64,000 bases of DNA from Alligator mississippiensis (lineage: Eukaryota > Chordata > Crocodylia > Alligatoridae). Below the pieces are notes generated by a model. The model did not search any database. It had not been told where the DNA came from and saw only the letters and a list, made by a program, of their open reading frames with translations. This document shows, piece by piece, positions 24,501 through 32,455 of this stretch. The stretch spans positions 217,341,978 to 217,405,977 of the forward strand of contig NC_081828.1 of NCBI RefSeq assembly GCF_030867095.1, in the 5' to 3' direction. A program made the translations under genes and the position numbers. The stretch's first letter is position 1. Every line of letters starts with the position of its first letter.

Positions 24501-27500
24501 CAAGGTGTACCTGGAGCAGAACCTGGCTGCCCAGGAGAACATCCTGAAAGCCCTGACCGATGCCAACGTCAAGTACGCGGCCGTGCGGAAGGTCCTCGCC
24601 GAGGTGGAGCACAAGTGAGTGCCGGGCAGTGGGTGTGCATGCAGCTGGGTCCTCTGGTCACACTGCATCCTCCTGCAGAGGGTGCCTGAAGTGCCCCGGC
24701 TGTGCCCGGAGCCTGTGAGAACAGCGGCACAGAGACGGTGGGGCTCTCAGCTGGGACATCGGGGGCTGGCAATGTCCCTCGTGCCCACCCGTGGGTTCAG
24801 ACTGAGCTGCCTGCTCTGGTGCATCCTAGAAGCACTTGCACAACTGGCTCTGGAGGGTCCCACATTGTTCCTACGTGGCCTTCCTAACCCTTCACCCGCT
24901 CACCAGGATGAGCGTGTGCTGTTGCAGCCCGTGTGTGACCGCATCTGAAATGTAGGGGAGCAGTGGGAGGCACCAGACTTTGCTCTGCCATCTGCTCGCA
25001 GAGACCTCTCTATGGGGAGCAGTGTCCCCGGTTAAAGCAGAGGGTCTCACCAGCCACGTGCTCTTCCTTGACATCTCCAACTCTCATGTGCAAGGCAAAA
25101 GTGTGACGTACACAGACCTCCTGGGGGCTACGTGCCCACCCCCTGCTTTTCCTATACCCCACCTCTCATCCTGTACCCACACGTCTCCAGGTGGAACACC
25201 ACTGTCCAGACTCTGGTGGCGTCCTACGAGGCCTACGAAGACCTGATGAAGAAGTGCCAGGAGGGGAAGGATTTCTACACTGACCTGGAGAGCAAAGCGG
25301 CCAAGCTCCTTGAGAAGGCCCGAGCAGCCTGCAACGCGACGGAGCAGAACCGCCAGCAGGTCCTGGAGAAGTGAGTCTCACCCCTGCTTTAATCTCGGGG
25401 TGGGAGGCGGATAAATCAAGCAAGGGCTCGGGAGGGGTGTGGGGCAGCACGTTGTCTACAAGCCCCATATTTAAGGGTGGGTAAGCAGGGCCAGACCCCG
25501 CTGGTACATGCCAGCCTGATCCCAACAGCCCCGTGTGGCCTTGCCTTGGCAGGGAGATGAAGAAGAAGCCCCCTCCACGGCCCACAGCCCCCAAGCCCTT
25601 GCAGAAGTCCTTGGATCCGGAGGCAGCGGGCGGCCTGGACGGGGCAGAGCTGCCATCGCTGGGCTCCCTCACACTGGCTGACCTGCCTGAGGAGCTGCGC
25701 AGCTTGCCCCCCGATGTGCTGGCCGCCCACTTCGCCCGCCTGCCCCCCGACACCGCAGCCGCCTTTGCTGCCAACCCTGCCCTGGGCATCAGCCTCCGGG
25801 CCCCCGGCCCAGAAGTCTTTGTGGGTCCTGGCCGCACGGCGAGTGCCCCCCTGCAGCCCCCTCTGGCTGGTCCACCGGGTGCCCCGTTTGCCCCTGGCCA
25901 CTTCCCAGCCTCGACCCCGCTGCCCGGGCACTACCTCCCCGGGAGGGTGCATGCCCCACCTGCCGGCATGCCCATGGGCTCAGTGCAGGGTCCCTTCCCC
26001 CCTGCCACATACGGCGGGCCCCCAGGGCCACCCGCCCCGCTCATGCAGCCCTCGACCCCGCAGCCAGCCCTGCCACGACCTGGATCCGCACCCTCGCCCA
26101 GCCCGCAGCTCTTCCCAGGGGCTGCACTGGCACGAGGCATAGCACACTCCAGCGCTGCCCCTGTGCCTGTCCAGCCAGGCTACGCCGGGCCTCACGTGGC
26201 CCCCCCGAGATCTTCTCCACAGCACATGCCCATGGCGGTCTCTGGCCCCGCGCCAGGGACCCCCGGTGCCACCTACAGCCTGGGGCAGCCCGTCTCCCCA
26301 GGCGGGGTCATGCCTAGCGGTCTCCCTGCCGCTGTCCCGGTCAGACCCCCTGTCATGGCCCCCTCGGGCCCACTCCCATTTAGCCAAGGCAGCAGGGACA
26401 TCCCACAGCAGCCCCAAGGCGTGCGACCTGCCACCACCACCGTGGACAGCATCCAGGCGCCCATCTCCAGCTGCACGGCCCCCCGTGCCATGGCTGGCCC
26501 GGTGCCACCGCAGCAGCTGCCTCCTCATGGCGGCTTCGTCCCACCGCAGATGCCCATGGGCCCAGCCGCCCAGTTCCCGTACGCGCAGGGCAGCGTCCAG
26601 CCCTTTGTGCCCCAGCCCCCCTTCCCCGCCGGGCAGCCGTCGCACGCCTTCCCCCCTCACGTCCAGCTCCCGCCCGGCGCCGAGATGCCAGTCCGGCCCC
26701 AGCCGTTCCAGCCCCAGGCGCCCTTCCTGCCTCCGAGCCGGCCCCAAGCCCCGCTCCCGCAGCAGCCCGTCTTCCCGCCTCAGGCCCGACCGCTCTCGCA
26801 GGCCCCGATGCTGCCCCCGGCGCAGTTCCCACCCCAGTTCTCCGGCCAGCCCACCGTGCTGGCCCCCGGGCAGCCTGCCCTGCACATGAGGACCCGGCTC
26901 TACCAGCTGCCGCTTCAGGACAAGCTGCCCCCGCACTCTGGGAACATCGCGTTCCCCCATGGGCCGCCCCAGCCCGGCCCTGCCGCCATGCTGGCCCCGG
27001 GGCAGCAGCTCCACCCACTGCCCGCCGTGCAGCCGGTGCCCGCGGGCTCCCCTGCACCGCTCGTCTCCGCCGTGCCCTTCTGCCCTCCCTCTAATGCCCG
27101 GCATCCGGGTACCCAGGCAGGCCCGATGCCGCCGGGGCCTGTACCACTGGGTCCCCAGCCCGCATCCTCTAGTCAGTCTGGCCCCCACCACGTGGCCCCC
27201 GTGCCCAGCCCGGCACTGAGCCAGATGCCGGGTGGGGTGGTGGTCGCAGGCCCGGCCATGCCCTCCCCGGCACCGTCCCCACAGCCTTCTCTGACCATGG
27301 TGCCACCGGCCACAGCCGGCCCTGCCGCCCTGCCGCAGCGGCCCCCACCCTCGCTCACCCCCGGCGCGGCTCCTGGCGAGGTGCAATTCCACCGGCAGAG
27401 CTCCTCCACCGACGACCTCCTGTCGTCGAGCCCCGAGAGCCAGCACGGGGGCTCCCAGGCGGCGGTGAGCCAGCCGCTGCTGCAGCCCACCAAGGCGGAT

Positions 27501-30347
27501 GCCAAGGACGGCGCCAAGCCCAGGGCCGTGCAGCTCATCGAGAACGACCCCTACGAGAAGCCTGAGCGCGTCCTGCGCCTACGAGCCGAGCTGGAGCGCT
27601 TCCGCGCCCTGGTAGCCGGGCTGGAGCAGCCCGCAGGCGGCAGCACCAGCGAGCTGGACGCTGTCTGGAAGGACCTGCAGGATGCCCAGGAGAGGGACGC
27701 CCGGCAGCTGTCCATCGCCATCGCCCGCTGCTACTCCATGAAGAACCGGCACCAGGACATCATGCCCTACGACAGGAACCGCGTGGTCCTGCACTCTGGC
27801 AAGGACGACTACATCAATGCCAGCCGCATCGAGGATCTCTCGCCCTACTGCCCTGCCATCATTGCCACCCAGGCCCCGCTGGTGGGCACTGCCGCGGACT
27901 TCTGGCTCATGATCTACGAGCAAAAGGTGTCGGTCATCGTCATGCTGGTTTCTGAGCAGGAGATTGAGAAGGTAAGGCCCTGGGAACAGCCTTGCCCCAC
28001 CTTGCCCGGCTGCTCTCTGGGTTGGCATGCAGCTGTAGTGCTAGGACCATGGGCTCTGTCTCTGCTGAGCTCCTGGGGTGGCCATGAGCCACAGACCAGG
28101 CCACAGCCTGCCAGAAGGACGCTGGCAGCACTGGGGAAGCGGCAGCCCTGGCTGCTTTGGGGCTCGAGTGAGCATGAAGCCCAGGTATCGGCGCTGTAGC
28201 AAGCGTCCTCTTGCCCCCGGTATTGGTGGGCTCTGATCACAGCCGCTTCCCATCCCCTGTGTGCATCAGCTGAGCTAAGGGCCGGGGTCTTGGGGAAGGC
28301 TAGGGGGGAGATGTCAGCTGGGCAGGGGCAGTCTGCTTCTCGCACTGCTGGGCTGGGGTGGCGCGGGGCCTCCTGAGCCGGCTCTCTCTCCCCGCAGCAG
28401 AAGGTGGTGCGCTACTTCCCAGCCGAGCGGGGCCAGCCCATGGTGCAGGGGCCCATCACCCTCACCCTGACCAGCCTCAAAGCTGCACCCACGCACGTGG
28501 AGAGGATGATCACACTCCAGTTCCGCGACCAGAGCCTCAAGCGCACCGTCATCCACCTGCAGTTCACCTCCTGGCCCGAGCTGTACGTGCCAGCGTGCAG
28601 GGGGGATAGCCAAGCTGGGGGCAGGAGGGTGCCGTTGCCTGGTGCTGGGGGGGGCACAGCTGGTTCCCGTGGGGAGAGCTCGCAATGCCCCACTGGGGCG
28701 GGATGGAGGGGGCTCCTTGGCTCTCAGCAGGGACCAAGCTGAGCTGTGCAGAGCCCCCTGCATGGGCTGTGCCGGGGCCCTGCAGCAGCCACTCTTTCCC
28801 TCCCTGCAGGGGCCTGCCCGACAGCAAGGGGAACCTGCTGCGCTTCATCCAGGAGGTGCACGGGCACTACCTGCACCAGCGTCCCCTGCACATGCCCGTC
28901 GTCGTCCACTGCAGGTAAAGCCCGGGGGCAGGTGCGGGCCTTCACAGCAGCAGCCCCAGCCCCGCTTCTCCCTGGCGGGGGGTGACTGCATGCATACGGC
29001 AGGGCTGTGCACGCTGCCCTGCACCCTACTCAGAGCCACCCTCCCCTGCCTCCAGGGGAAAGGCAGCTCCCTCCACTCGCCCCAGGGATGTCCTCTCTGT
29101 CCCCACCCCTGCGCTTGAGCCAGGCAGCTGCTCCCGCCCATGGATGCCTGCCTCGCTTTTCTTGCATCCCTGGGGCTCTGTGTTGTAACCCCCCCTGACG
29201 CCATGCCCTCCTCTCCCAGCTCGGGCGTGGGCCGCACGGGTGCCTTCTGCCTGCTGTACGCAGCCATGCAGGAGGTGGAGGCCGGCAACGGCATCCCGGA
29301 CCTGGCCCAGCTCGTCCAGCGCATGCGGCGGCAGAGGAAGCACATGCTGCAGGAGAAGGTACCGGGCTGGGCTTGTGGAGGGGGCACGGGGCCGGGATCT
29401 CCGGCTTGCCCGGCCCTGCCCCTCACCCTGGCCTCCCTTCCAGTTGCACCTGAAGTTCTGCTACGAGGCCGTCCTCAAGCACGCGGAGCAGGTGCTGCAG
29501 AGACACGGGGTGTCTGCGCCCGCCGCCAACAAGCCCCCCCCGCCCAGTGCCGCGCACAAGGTAGGGCTGCCTGAGCTGGGGAAGGGGCAGTGGCAGGGAA
29601 GGGTCCGCAGCAGCTTGCGCTGAGCTGGCCAAGGCCTGGTTGTTCGTGCTGGCTGTGTCCTACTGCCCCAGGCACGCCTGATCTGCAGAGTGGGGGCACC
29701 GTTGCTCACGCCTGCTCCCAGGCACCTGTGGGGGCTCTGGGCCTGCGCGGGGAGCGCTGGTGGGACCAGTCTGACACGTCTTCCTTTTCTCCGTCCAGCT
29801 CTACGTGCACCAGGACCCGCAAGACCTGGTGCTGGGCGGGGACATGCCCATCAGCTCCATCCAGGCCACCATTGCCAAGCTGAGCATCAAGCCCTGTGCC
29901 CCCGGCCTTGAGCCCCCCATGCCCTGGCTGCTGCCCGAGCCGGCCCCTGCAGGCGACACTGGGACGGGCACGGTGCCCCCAGCCACCACCGCGGCAGCGC
30001 CTCCCAGTCTTGGAGACGGTGCCAGCCCTGTCCCCGCCGAGCTGCCCCCCACATCCGCCCCGGAGGTGGCACCTGAGCCAGAGAGCAGCAACCACGTGGA
30101 GGAGAGCCCAGGGCAGAGCCCCCCCGCAGAGCCCCCGGCCAGCGCGGCGCCCTCGTCCTCGTCGCTGGAGCTGCTGGCCTCGCTCACCCCTGAGGCCTTC
30201 TCGCTGGACAGCTCGCTGCGGGGTAAGCCCCGCGTCAGCAAGCAGAGCTTCCTGCAGCCCCACGACGGCGAGGGGCTGCGCGGCGCCCGGCCCTCCGACG
30301 ACCCTCTCAGCATGCTCGACCCCCTCTGGACCCTCAACAGGGCCTGA
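885..30347 (+). CDS. PTPN23: PTPN23 / HD-PTP, complete gene, 25 coding exons
   Basis: Encodes HD-PTP, a cytosolic and endosomal ESCRT-associated protein that sorts ubiquitinated receptors into multivesicular bodies. The exons listed separately all have AG/GT borders. Their lengths sum to 5652 nt, an exact multiple of three, giving 1883 residues plus TGA. Order: BRO1 domain (residues about 8-394), V-shaped helical domain (about 395-712), Pro-rich linker (about 713-1400), PTP domain (about 1420-1700) and a Ser/Pro-rich tail ending in a conserved [15 protein letters not shown]-like motif. The first exon ([20 protein letters not shown]) matches vertebrate HD-PTP and fixes the start. Human HD-PTP has 1636 residues; most of the extra length is in the Pro-rich exon. 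SCAP lies tail to tail downstream. Identity rests on recalled human protein sequence and is very secure. Confidence 0.97.
969..6643 (+). other. PTPN23 intron 1
   Basis: Starts with the G-rich minisatellite at 985-1432. The rest is mostly unique, GC-rich sequence. A short MIR-like 'tgcctcagtttcc' tract lies near 2088-2102, and a CORE-SINE-like segment (gggactcccgggttctcttcctg) near 5508-5535. No further exons were found. Confidence 0.55.
985..1432 (+). repeat. G-rich minisatellite in PTPN23 intron 1
   Basis: About 17 imperfect copies of a unit built on GGGGGCAGTTAATGGGG, with GGGGAGGGGCTGG spacers; the unit length varies around 20-35 bp. One strand is almost free of C, with many G3-G6 runs. 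Confidence 0.9.
6644..6718 (+). CDS. PTPN23: PTPN23 coding exon 2
   Basis: Codons 29-53 of the BRO1 domain ([19 protein letters not shown]...). The acceptor is cctccag and the donor GTGAGC, both phase 0. It follows a 5.7-kb first intron. Confidence 0.97.
6719..8450 (+). other. PTPN23 intron 2
   Basis: Unique sequence up to about 7.6 kb, then an old reverse-oriented CR1 (7610-8165). Nothing else recognised. Confidence 0.5.
7610..8165 (-). mobile_element. CR1 LINE 3' part, diverged
   Basis: On the + strand it reads as a CR1 3' region in reverse: 'gatcgtgggagcatagaaaaacagg', then 'gcaacttgagactgttattgcttgttctgtc', 'tctgtctacatctgtcctgaagctggggccc', 'ggcctcaccagtgccaaatagagtgg' and 'gcaacaagagcatgctgttg'. 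It aligns block for block with the copy at 10425 but is more diverged. Confidence 0.85.
8451..8578 (+). CDS. PTPN23: PTPN23 coding exon 3
   Basis: Codons 54-96 of the BRO1 domain, containing [20 protein letters not shown] and [17 protein letters not shown]. The exon ends two bases into a Trp codon, before a GTAAGG donor. Confidence 0.97.
8967..9183 (+). mobile_element. CR1 LINE 3' end
   Basis: Reads 'aggaaaaacttcttcacagtcagg', then 'ccagaggtggtgcagtcacctaccctgggcatcttcatga', and ends 'aaggtcccttacagtctatgaatctac', the CR1 tail in forward orientation. The copy at 49636 shares an extra stretch around 'gacggtcacc' and 'cacctgacccc'. Confidence 0.85.
10425..11240 (-). mobile_element. CR1 LINE 3' end with the reverse-transcriptase C-terminus
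   Basis: About 0.8 kb in reverse orientation, starting at an AATCATAGAA tail on the + strand. The minus-strand frame 11254-10844 stays open for 136 codons. It carries typical CR1 ORF2 C-terminal blocks: [49 protein letters not shown] and CVQLWAP. The 5' part of the element is missing, as usual for CR1. Confidence 0.92.
11856..11932 (+). CDS. PTPN23: PTPN23 coding exon 4
   Basis: Completes the Trp codon and encodes [19 protein letters not shown] and CILYNL of the BRO1 domain. This holds the ILYNLGA signature seen across ALIX/Bro1 proteins. The donor is GTAAGG. Confidence 0.97.
12444..12532 (+). repeat. (TG)n(AG)n(ACAG)n compound microsatellite
   Basis: About 33 TG units, then about 8 AG units, then GACAGACAG. 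A shorter TG/CG-alternating tract (12263-12303) lies 150 bp upstream. Confidence 0.95.
13291..13405 (-). mobile_element. CR1 LINE 3' end fragment
   Basis: Reverse orientation: 'agaaaatgggggtggaagggac', 'ctagtccaaccccctgctc', then a duplicated 'gaccagtcccaacta' (15 bp, about 13369-13398) that is not in the other copies. Confidence 0.85.
14348..14397 (+). CDS. PTPN23: PTPN23 coding exon 5
   Basis: A 50-nt exon encoding [17 protein letters not shown] of the BRO1 domain, to codon 138. The acceptor is caacag and the donor GTAAGG. Confidence 0.97.
14874..15005 (+). CDS. PTPN23: PTPN23 coding exon 6
   Basis: Codons 139-182 of the BRO1 domain ([20 protein letters not shown]... through LNLNINLML). 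Both borders are phase 0 and the donor is GTAAGT. Confidence 0.97.
16223..16303 (+). CDS. PTPN23: PTPN23 coding exon 7 (CHMP4-binding patch)
   Basis: Codons 183-209 ([20 protein letters not shown] then VARISAQ). It includes Leu202 and Ile206. The equivalent human residues lie on the BRO1 surface that binds the CHMP4B C-terminus, so ESCRT-III binding should be kept. Confidence 0.97.
16977..17108 (+). CDS. PTPN23: PTPN23 coding exon 8
   Basis: Codons 210-253 of the BRO1 domain ([20 protein letters not shown] through [10 protein letters not shown]). The acceptor is gcgcag and the donor GTAAGT, both phase 0. Confidence 0.97.
17572..17619 (+). CDS. PTPN23: PTPN23 coding exon 9
   Basis: A 48-nt exon encoding [16 protein letters not shown] (codons 254-269) of the BRO1 domain. 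It is too short to show well in an ORF scan. Its size, phase and residues match vertebrate HD-PTP. Confidence 0.96.
18543..18690 (-). mobile_element. CR1 LINE 3' end fragment
   Basis: Reverse orientation: 'agaatcctagaaaatgagggtt', 'aggaggtcacatctagtccc', 'gctccaagcaggaccagcc' and 'ggtcttaaatacctccaagg'. It abuts a forward CR1 fragment at about 18690. Confidence 0.88.
18690..19115 (+). mobile_element. CR1 LINE 3' part, forward
   Basis: Forward CR1 of another subfamily: 'gaggggtcacaaaatgaaact', 'aaggaagttttttcacaca', 'gatgcatgcctggaggaa', ending 'gatctgacccagtctgaggcaggtc' and 'ttctt'. Confidence 0.8.
19171..19227 (+). CDS. PTPN23: PTPN23 coding exon 10
   Basis: A 57-nt exon encoding [19 protein letters not shown] (codons 270-288) of the BRO1 domain. 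It follows a ctctgcag acceptor and precedes a GTACTT donor. Confidence 0.96.
19422..19480 (+). CDS. PTPN23: PTPN23 coding exon 11
   Basis: Encodes [19 protein letters not shown] plus two bases of a Lys codon. The donor is GTGAGT. BRO1 domain, codons 289-308. Confidence 0.96.
19868..19947 (+). CDS. PTPN23: PTPN23 coding exon 12
   Basis: Encodes [20 protein letters not shown] and TLQSVK of the BRO1 domain. NDFI-H-E-VP is a conserved Bro1-family signature. The acceptor follows a T-rich tract (gttttttag). Confidence 0.97.
20359..20473 (+). CDS. PTPN23: PTPN23 coding exon 13
   Basis: Encodes [20 protein letters not shown] and [18 protein letters not shown] near the end of the BRO1 domain. The donor is GTGAGT; a Ser codon is split across the junction. 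Confidence 0.97.
20959..21024 (+). CDS. PTPN23: PTPN23 coding exon 14
   Basis: Encodes [22 protein letters not shown], closing the BRO1 domain near residue 394. The donor GTACGT is placed by homology (VLDQFMDS across the junction) and keeps the frame. Confidence 0.95.
21850..21995 (+). CDS. PTPN23: PTPN23 coding exon 15
   Basis: Start of the V domain: [20 protein letters not shown] followed by [18 protein letters not shown]. It follows a T-rich acceptor and ends at GTGAGG, one base into an Ala codon. Confidence 0.97.
22306..22626 (+). CDS. PTPN23: PTPN23 coding exon 16
   Basis: V domain: [20 protein letters not shown], a variable stretch rich in Pro and Ala ([16 protein letters not shown]), then [20 protein letters not shown] and [16 protein letters not shown]. 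The variable stretch differs from the human residues at the same place. Confidence 0.97.
23312..23466 (+). CDS. PTPN23: PTPN23 coding exon 17
   Basis: V-domain helices: [20 protein letters not shown], then [20 protein letters not shown], ending SEMK at codon 602. The donor is GTGAGG, phase 0. Confidence 0.97.
24085..24250 (-). mobile_element. Old CR1-like fragment
   Basis: Weak block match to the reverse CR1 3' region: 'aaatcatccctgaccagcggctc' and 'aatatctccagggatggagactacagcttcttgg'. Strongly diverged. A related piece with 'tttgtaaaactactgtc' lies at about 23645 and recurs at 52778. Confidence 0.5.
24463..24614 (+). CDS. PTPN23: PTPN23 coding exon 18
   Basis: V domain: [20 protein letters not shown], then [20 protein letters not shown]. 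The donor GTGAGT splits a Lys codon. Confidence 0.97.
25191..25370 (+). CDS. PTPN23: PTPN23 coding exon 19
   Basis: End of the V domain: [20 protein letters not shown], then [20 protein letters not shown] and NRQQVLE. The donor is GTGAGT; a Lys codon is split. Confidence 0.97.
25553..27971 (+). CDS. PTPN23: PTPN23 coding exon 20 (Pro-rich linker and start of PTP domain)
   Basis: A 2419-nt exon, codons about 713-1519. It opens with [17 protein letters not shown], whose PTAP is a TSG101-binding late-domain motif. Next come [18 protein letters not shown] and a very long region of Pro, Gln, Ala and Gly. Inside that region the block [14 protein letters not shown] is kept from human. The last part has the block with [13 protein letters not shown], then [19 protein letters not shown] and the start of the PTP domain ([52 protein letters not shown]). 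KNRH stands where active PTPs have KNRY. The exon is very GC-rich and casts long false ORFs in other frames. It accounts for most of the extra length over human. Confidence 0.96.
28398..28582 (+). CDS. PTPN23: PTPN23 coding exon 21 (WPD-loop region)
   Basis: PTP domain: [20 protein letters not shown] through [20 protein letters not shown]. The loop reads WPE (Trp1578-Glu1580) where active phosphatases have WPD with the acid Asp. The GTACGT donor is placed by homology and frame. Confidence 0.96.
28810..28914 (+). CDS. PTPN23: PTPN23 coding exon 22 (catalytic Cys)
   Basis: PTP domain: [20 protein letters not shown] and [14 protein letters not shown]. The Cys nucleophile is codon 1615. The junction splits the following Ser codon. 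Confidence 0.97.
29220..29358 (+). CDS. PTPN23: PTPN23 coding exon 23 (P-loop)
   Basis: Completes the P-loop [12 protein letters not shown], then [20 protein letters not shown] and [13 protein letters not shown]. Ser1617 takes the place of the Ala of the usual HCSAGIGRTG motif, a change known to cripple catalysis in human HD-PTP. Confidence 0.97.
29444..29560 (+). CDS. PTPN23: PTPN23 coding exon 24
   Basis: End of the PTP domain ([22 protein letters not shown]) and the start of the tail. Codons 1663-1701. The donor is GTAGGG, phase 0. Confidence 0.96.
29799..30347 (+). CDS. PTPN23: PTPN23 coding exon 25 and stop
   Basis: C-terminal tail, codons 1702-1883, TGA at 30345. It has the conserved [20 protein letters not shown], a Pro/Ser/Thr/Glu-rich PEST-like stretch, [20 protein letters not shown] and a terminal [17 protein letters not shown]. 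Confidence 0.97.
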   Translation, partial: LYVHQDPQDLVLGGDMPISSIQATIAKLSIKPCAPGLEPPMPWLLPEPAPAGDTGTGTVPPATTAAAPPSLGDGASPVPAELPPTSAPEVAPEPESSNHVEESPGQSPPAEPPASAAPSSSSLELLASLTPEAFSLDSSLRGKPRVSKQSFLQPHDGEGLRGARPSDDPLSMLDPLWTLNRA

Positions 30348-31715
30348 GTGTGGCCGGGGGGGCCTCTGCCTCCGGCAATGCCAAAGCCCTTGCCTGCCTC
30401 GATCCCAGCAGCCAACTGCAGCTGCTGGACGCGGGCAGAGCCCGGGACTTGGGGGCTTTGGATGTACTCAGCACTACAGCGATGTCTCTGGCTGCTCCCA
30501 CCCACTCGGTACGTCCGGCCTGGCCTGCCGGGAGCAGCCAGCCCAGACGCGCAAGGGGCCGGGCTGTCTCCTCCTGCCTCCGGGTTGAGCAGTGCCCTTC
30601 CCTCCCCAGCAGGAGAGGGCATTGGGGCAGGCTGGGAGGGTCATGTTATGTCCCATCCTGTCTGAAGGCTCAGCTCTGGCTGCAGTCCAGGCTGCGCCGC
30701 CCCTGGCCCCCCGCTCACCGGCAGGATCCCGGCGGCTGCCGCGGTTCTGCCTGGTCGATGCCTCCAGGGCAGGCGTCTGGCTCGCAGCTCCTTGCCCCTG
30801 CGCTGGAGACCGAGGGCAATTGCACTTTACCTGGGGGCAGCCAGGCACCGCCGGGGTCCATCTGGTGTGGAAGCTGGGGGCGGCGGGGCACAGCCTGGGC
30901 CTGCCCTCCGCTCTGTCCGGGGTGGAGGCTGTCTTGGAGGGCACCAAGGACCTCCCTCTGCCTGTGCGCAGCACTCCAGCTGCCTCCTGGCCCCGCGCTC
31001 TTCCTGAGCCCTGTAGCTGCAGGCTCTTCCCCGACACCAGGCCCCTCTCGGGCTGGCTGCCCCGTTGCTCCCTGCTCCTGCTCGGGGTCTGTGCAGTCAG
31101 CAGCACCACGGAGCTGGGCCTGCAGCCTGGGACCACAGAGCTGGGCCTGCTTGCCTTGGCCCGTGCTGGCGGCAGGCCTGCTGTAAAGCATCCCTTCAAA
31201 CTCAAGAGACTTCAGCTCGCTTCCCGGGGCCCGTTGCACCCAGCAGGGCCCTGAGCAAGTGGGATCCCTGCAGGCACCACCCCTCCCTCTGCAGCACCAG
31301 GGTTGCTGGCCCGGGAGAGGGGCTGTAGGGGCTGCTGCCTGCGCTGCACCCAGGAGGCTGGTGCTGGGCCACCAGCGCAGGCAAGCCCTGATCCCAGCCA
31401 GTGCTGCGGCCTCGTGCTTGTGCCAGGAGCAGCTTCCACTGCTGGGGGCTCTGCCTGGCCTCTCTCACGCCTTGGGCCCCTGCTCCCCACGTGTCTGGGT
31501 GCAGCAGCTGCTGCCAGTGCCCGGGGAGCCCGGCCTGCCCTGCATGTAGCCGGGCTGTGGCCCGCAGCACCCGCCCTGCCTGGTCCAGGCTGCTCCACTA
31601 CACCAGGGTCTCTGCCTTCACCCGGGTGCCAGCATCTATCTCCAGATTGCCTCTAACCAGAACTGACTTTTTCAGCTCTTTGCTACTAAAATAAACGGAA
31701 GGTTTGATCTGGCGC
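30348..31715 (+). other. PTPN23: PTPN23 3' UTR (inferred)
   Basis: GC-rich non-coding sequence from the TGA to an AATAAA hexamer at 31690-31695. No strong AATAAA or ATTAAA lies earlier, so this is the likely cleavage region. It holds a local duplication of GAGCTGGGCCTGC near 31112-31153. The exact end is inferred. Confidence 0.6.
31690..31695 (+). terminator. PTPN23: Poly(A) signal AATAAA, PTPN23
   Basis: A canonical AATAAA at the end of the presumed 3' UTR, followed by a GT-rich segment (ggtttgatctggcgccgggg). Confidence 0.6.
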
Positions 31716-31934
31716 CGGGGGCTGCTCTGCTCGCTGCTTGTGGCGGGGGGGAGGAGGGGGCTCGGTGTTTTGGGAGGTCTGTAAGATGATGGGCTTGGAC
31801 ACGCGCAGTGAGGGGGCTAGCGCTGGCTCTGCCCTGGGCACAAGCACCCGCGCCCGCTGCATCTCCACTGCTGGCTGCAGCGAGCGAGCTGAGAGCATGG
31901 CCGCGCCAGCGGGGACGCGGCCCTTTGGCCAGGG

Positions 31935-32096
31935 TCAAAGTCTGTGCGACGCCAGCTATAAAAAGGGGCTTGGCCTGGAGCCGGCGGCTTCTCTGGCACC
32001 GTCTCCTAAAAGTTATGGCCAACCAGGCCTCTGGCCGTCAGAGCCAGAGCGGTGCCACTCGCCTCCCGGGGGCTGCAGTGACCTGGTTTGCACGCG
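31935..32096 (+). promoter_or_regulatory. Possible TATA promoter and first exon, unassigned
   Basis: A strong TATAAAAAGG lies at 31957-31966. About 55 bp downstream an ATG (32015) in good context (G at -3 and +4) opens 27 codons, MANQASGRQSQSGATRLPGA then AVTWFAR. These end at a perfect GTGAGT donor (32097). Upstream, AGGGTCAAAG at 31931-31940 resembles an HNF4/nuclear-receptor site. No downstream exon could be joined with confidence and I do not recognise the peptide. This may be chance. Confidence 0.25.
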
Positions 32097-32455
32097 GTGA
32101 GTGTCAGCCCAGCACAGCCCCGCTTCCACGTGCACATGCAGGATGAGTGTGTCTGCCCAGCGCCGTGAGCAGCCCAGTGTGGCGGCCTAGATGGGTGCAG
32201 TGGGTCCGCGCCCCTCTTCCAAGAAGGCAGGGTCGAGAGGCACCTTGTAGACCTGGGGCTCTCAGCCAGGGGTCCTGGGAGGGAGGCTGCACCACCTAGG
32301 TGCTGCGTGCGCCGGTAAATGCTCTCGTCCCCCGTCTCGCACTTCTGCCGCCTTCCCTGCTAGCACGAGACCCCACAGGCGGCCCTTGCCCCTCAGCTCC
32401 AGCCCGGGGGCAGACGGGGCAGAGAGCAGGGCATGGCAGGGCCTTGCCCTCACCT

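Larger units (their letters stand above)
14398..25190 (+). other. PTPN23 introns 5-18, remaining sequence
   Basis: Stretches over 300 bp between these exons are mostly unique GC-rich intron. Exceptions are the CR1 pair in intron 9 (18543-19115), a hAT-like 'ggtcagcaacgtttt' end near 17281-17297 in intron 8, and old reverse CR1 pieces in intron 17 (about 23618-23690 and 24085-24250). Exons within this span have their own entries. Confidence 0.5.

Noticed and set aside
25980-27446. 488-codon open frame on the minus strand across PTPN23 exon 20
   Set aside because: It is the GC-driven antisense shadow of the Pro-rich coding frame; the + strand frame matches HD-PTP and splices in phase.
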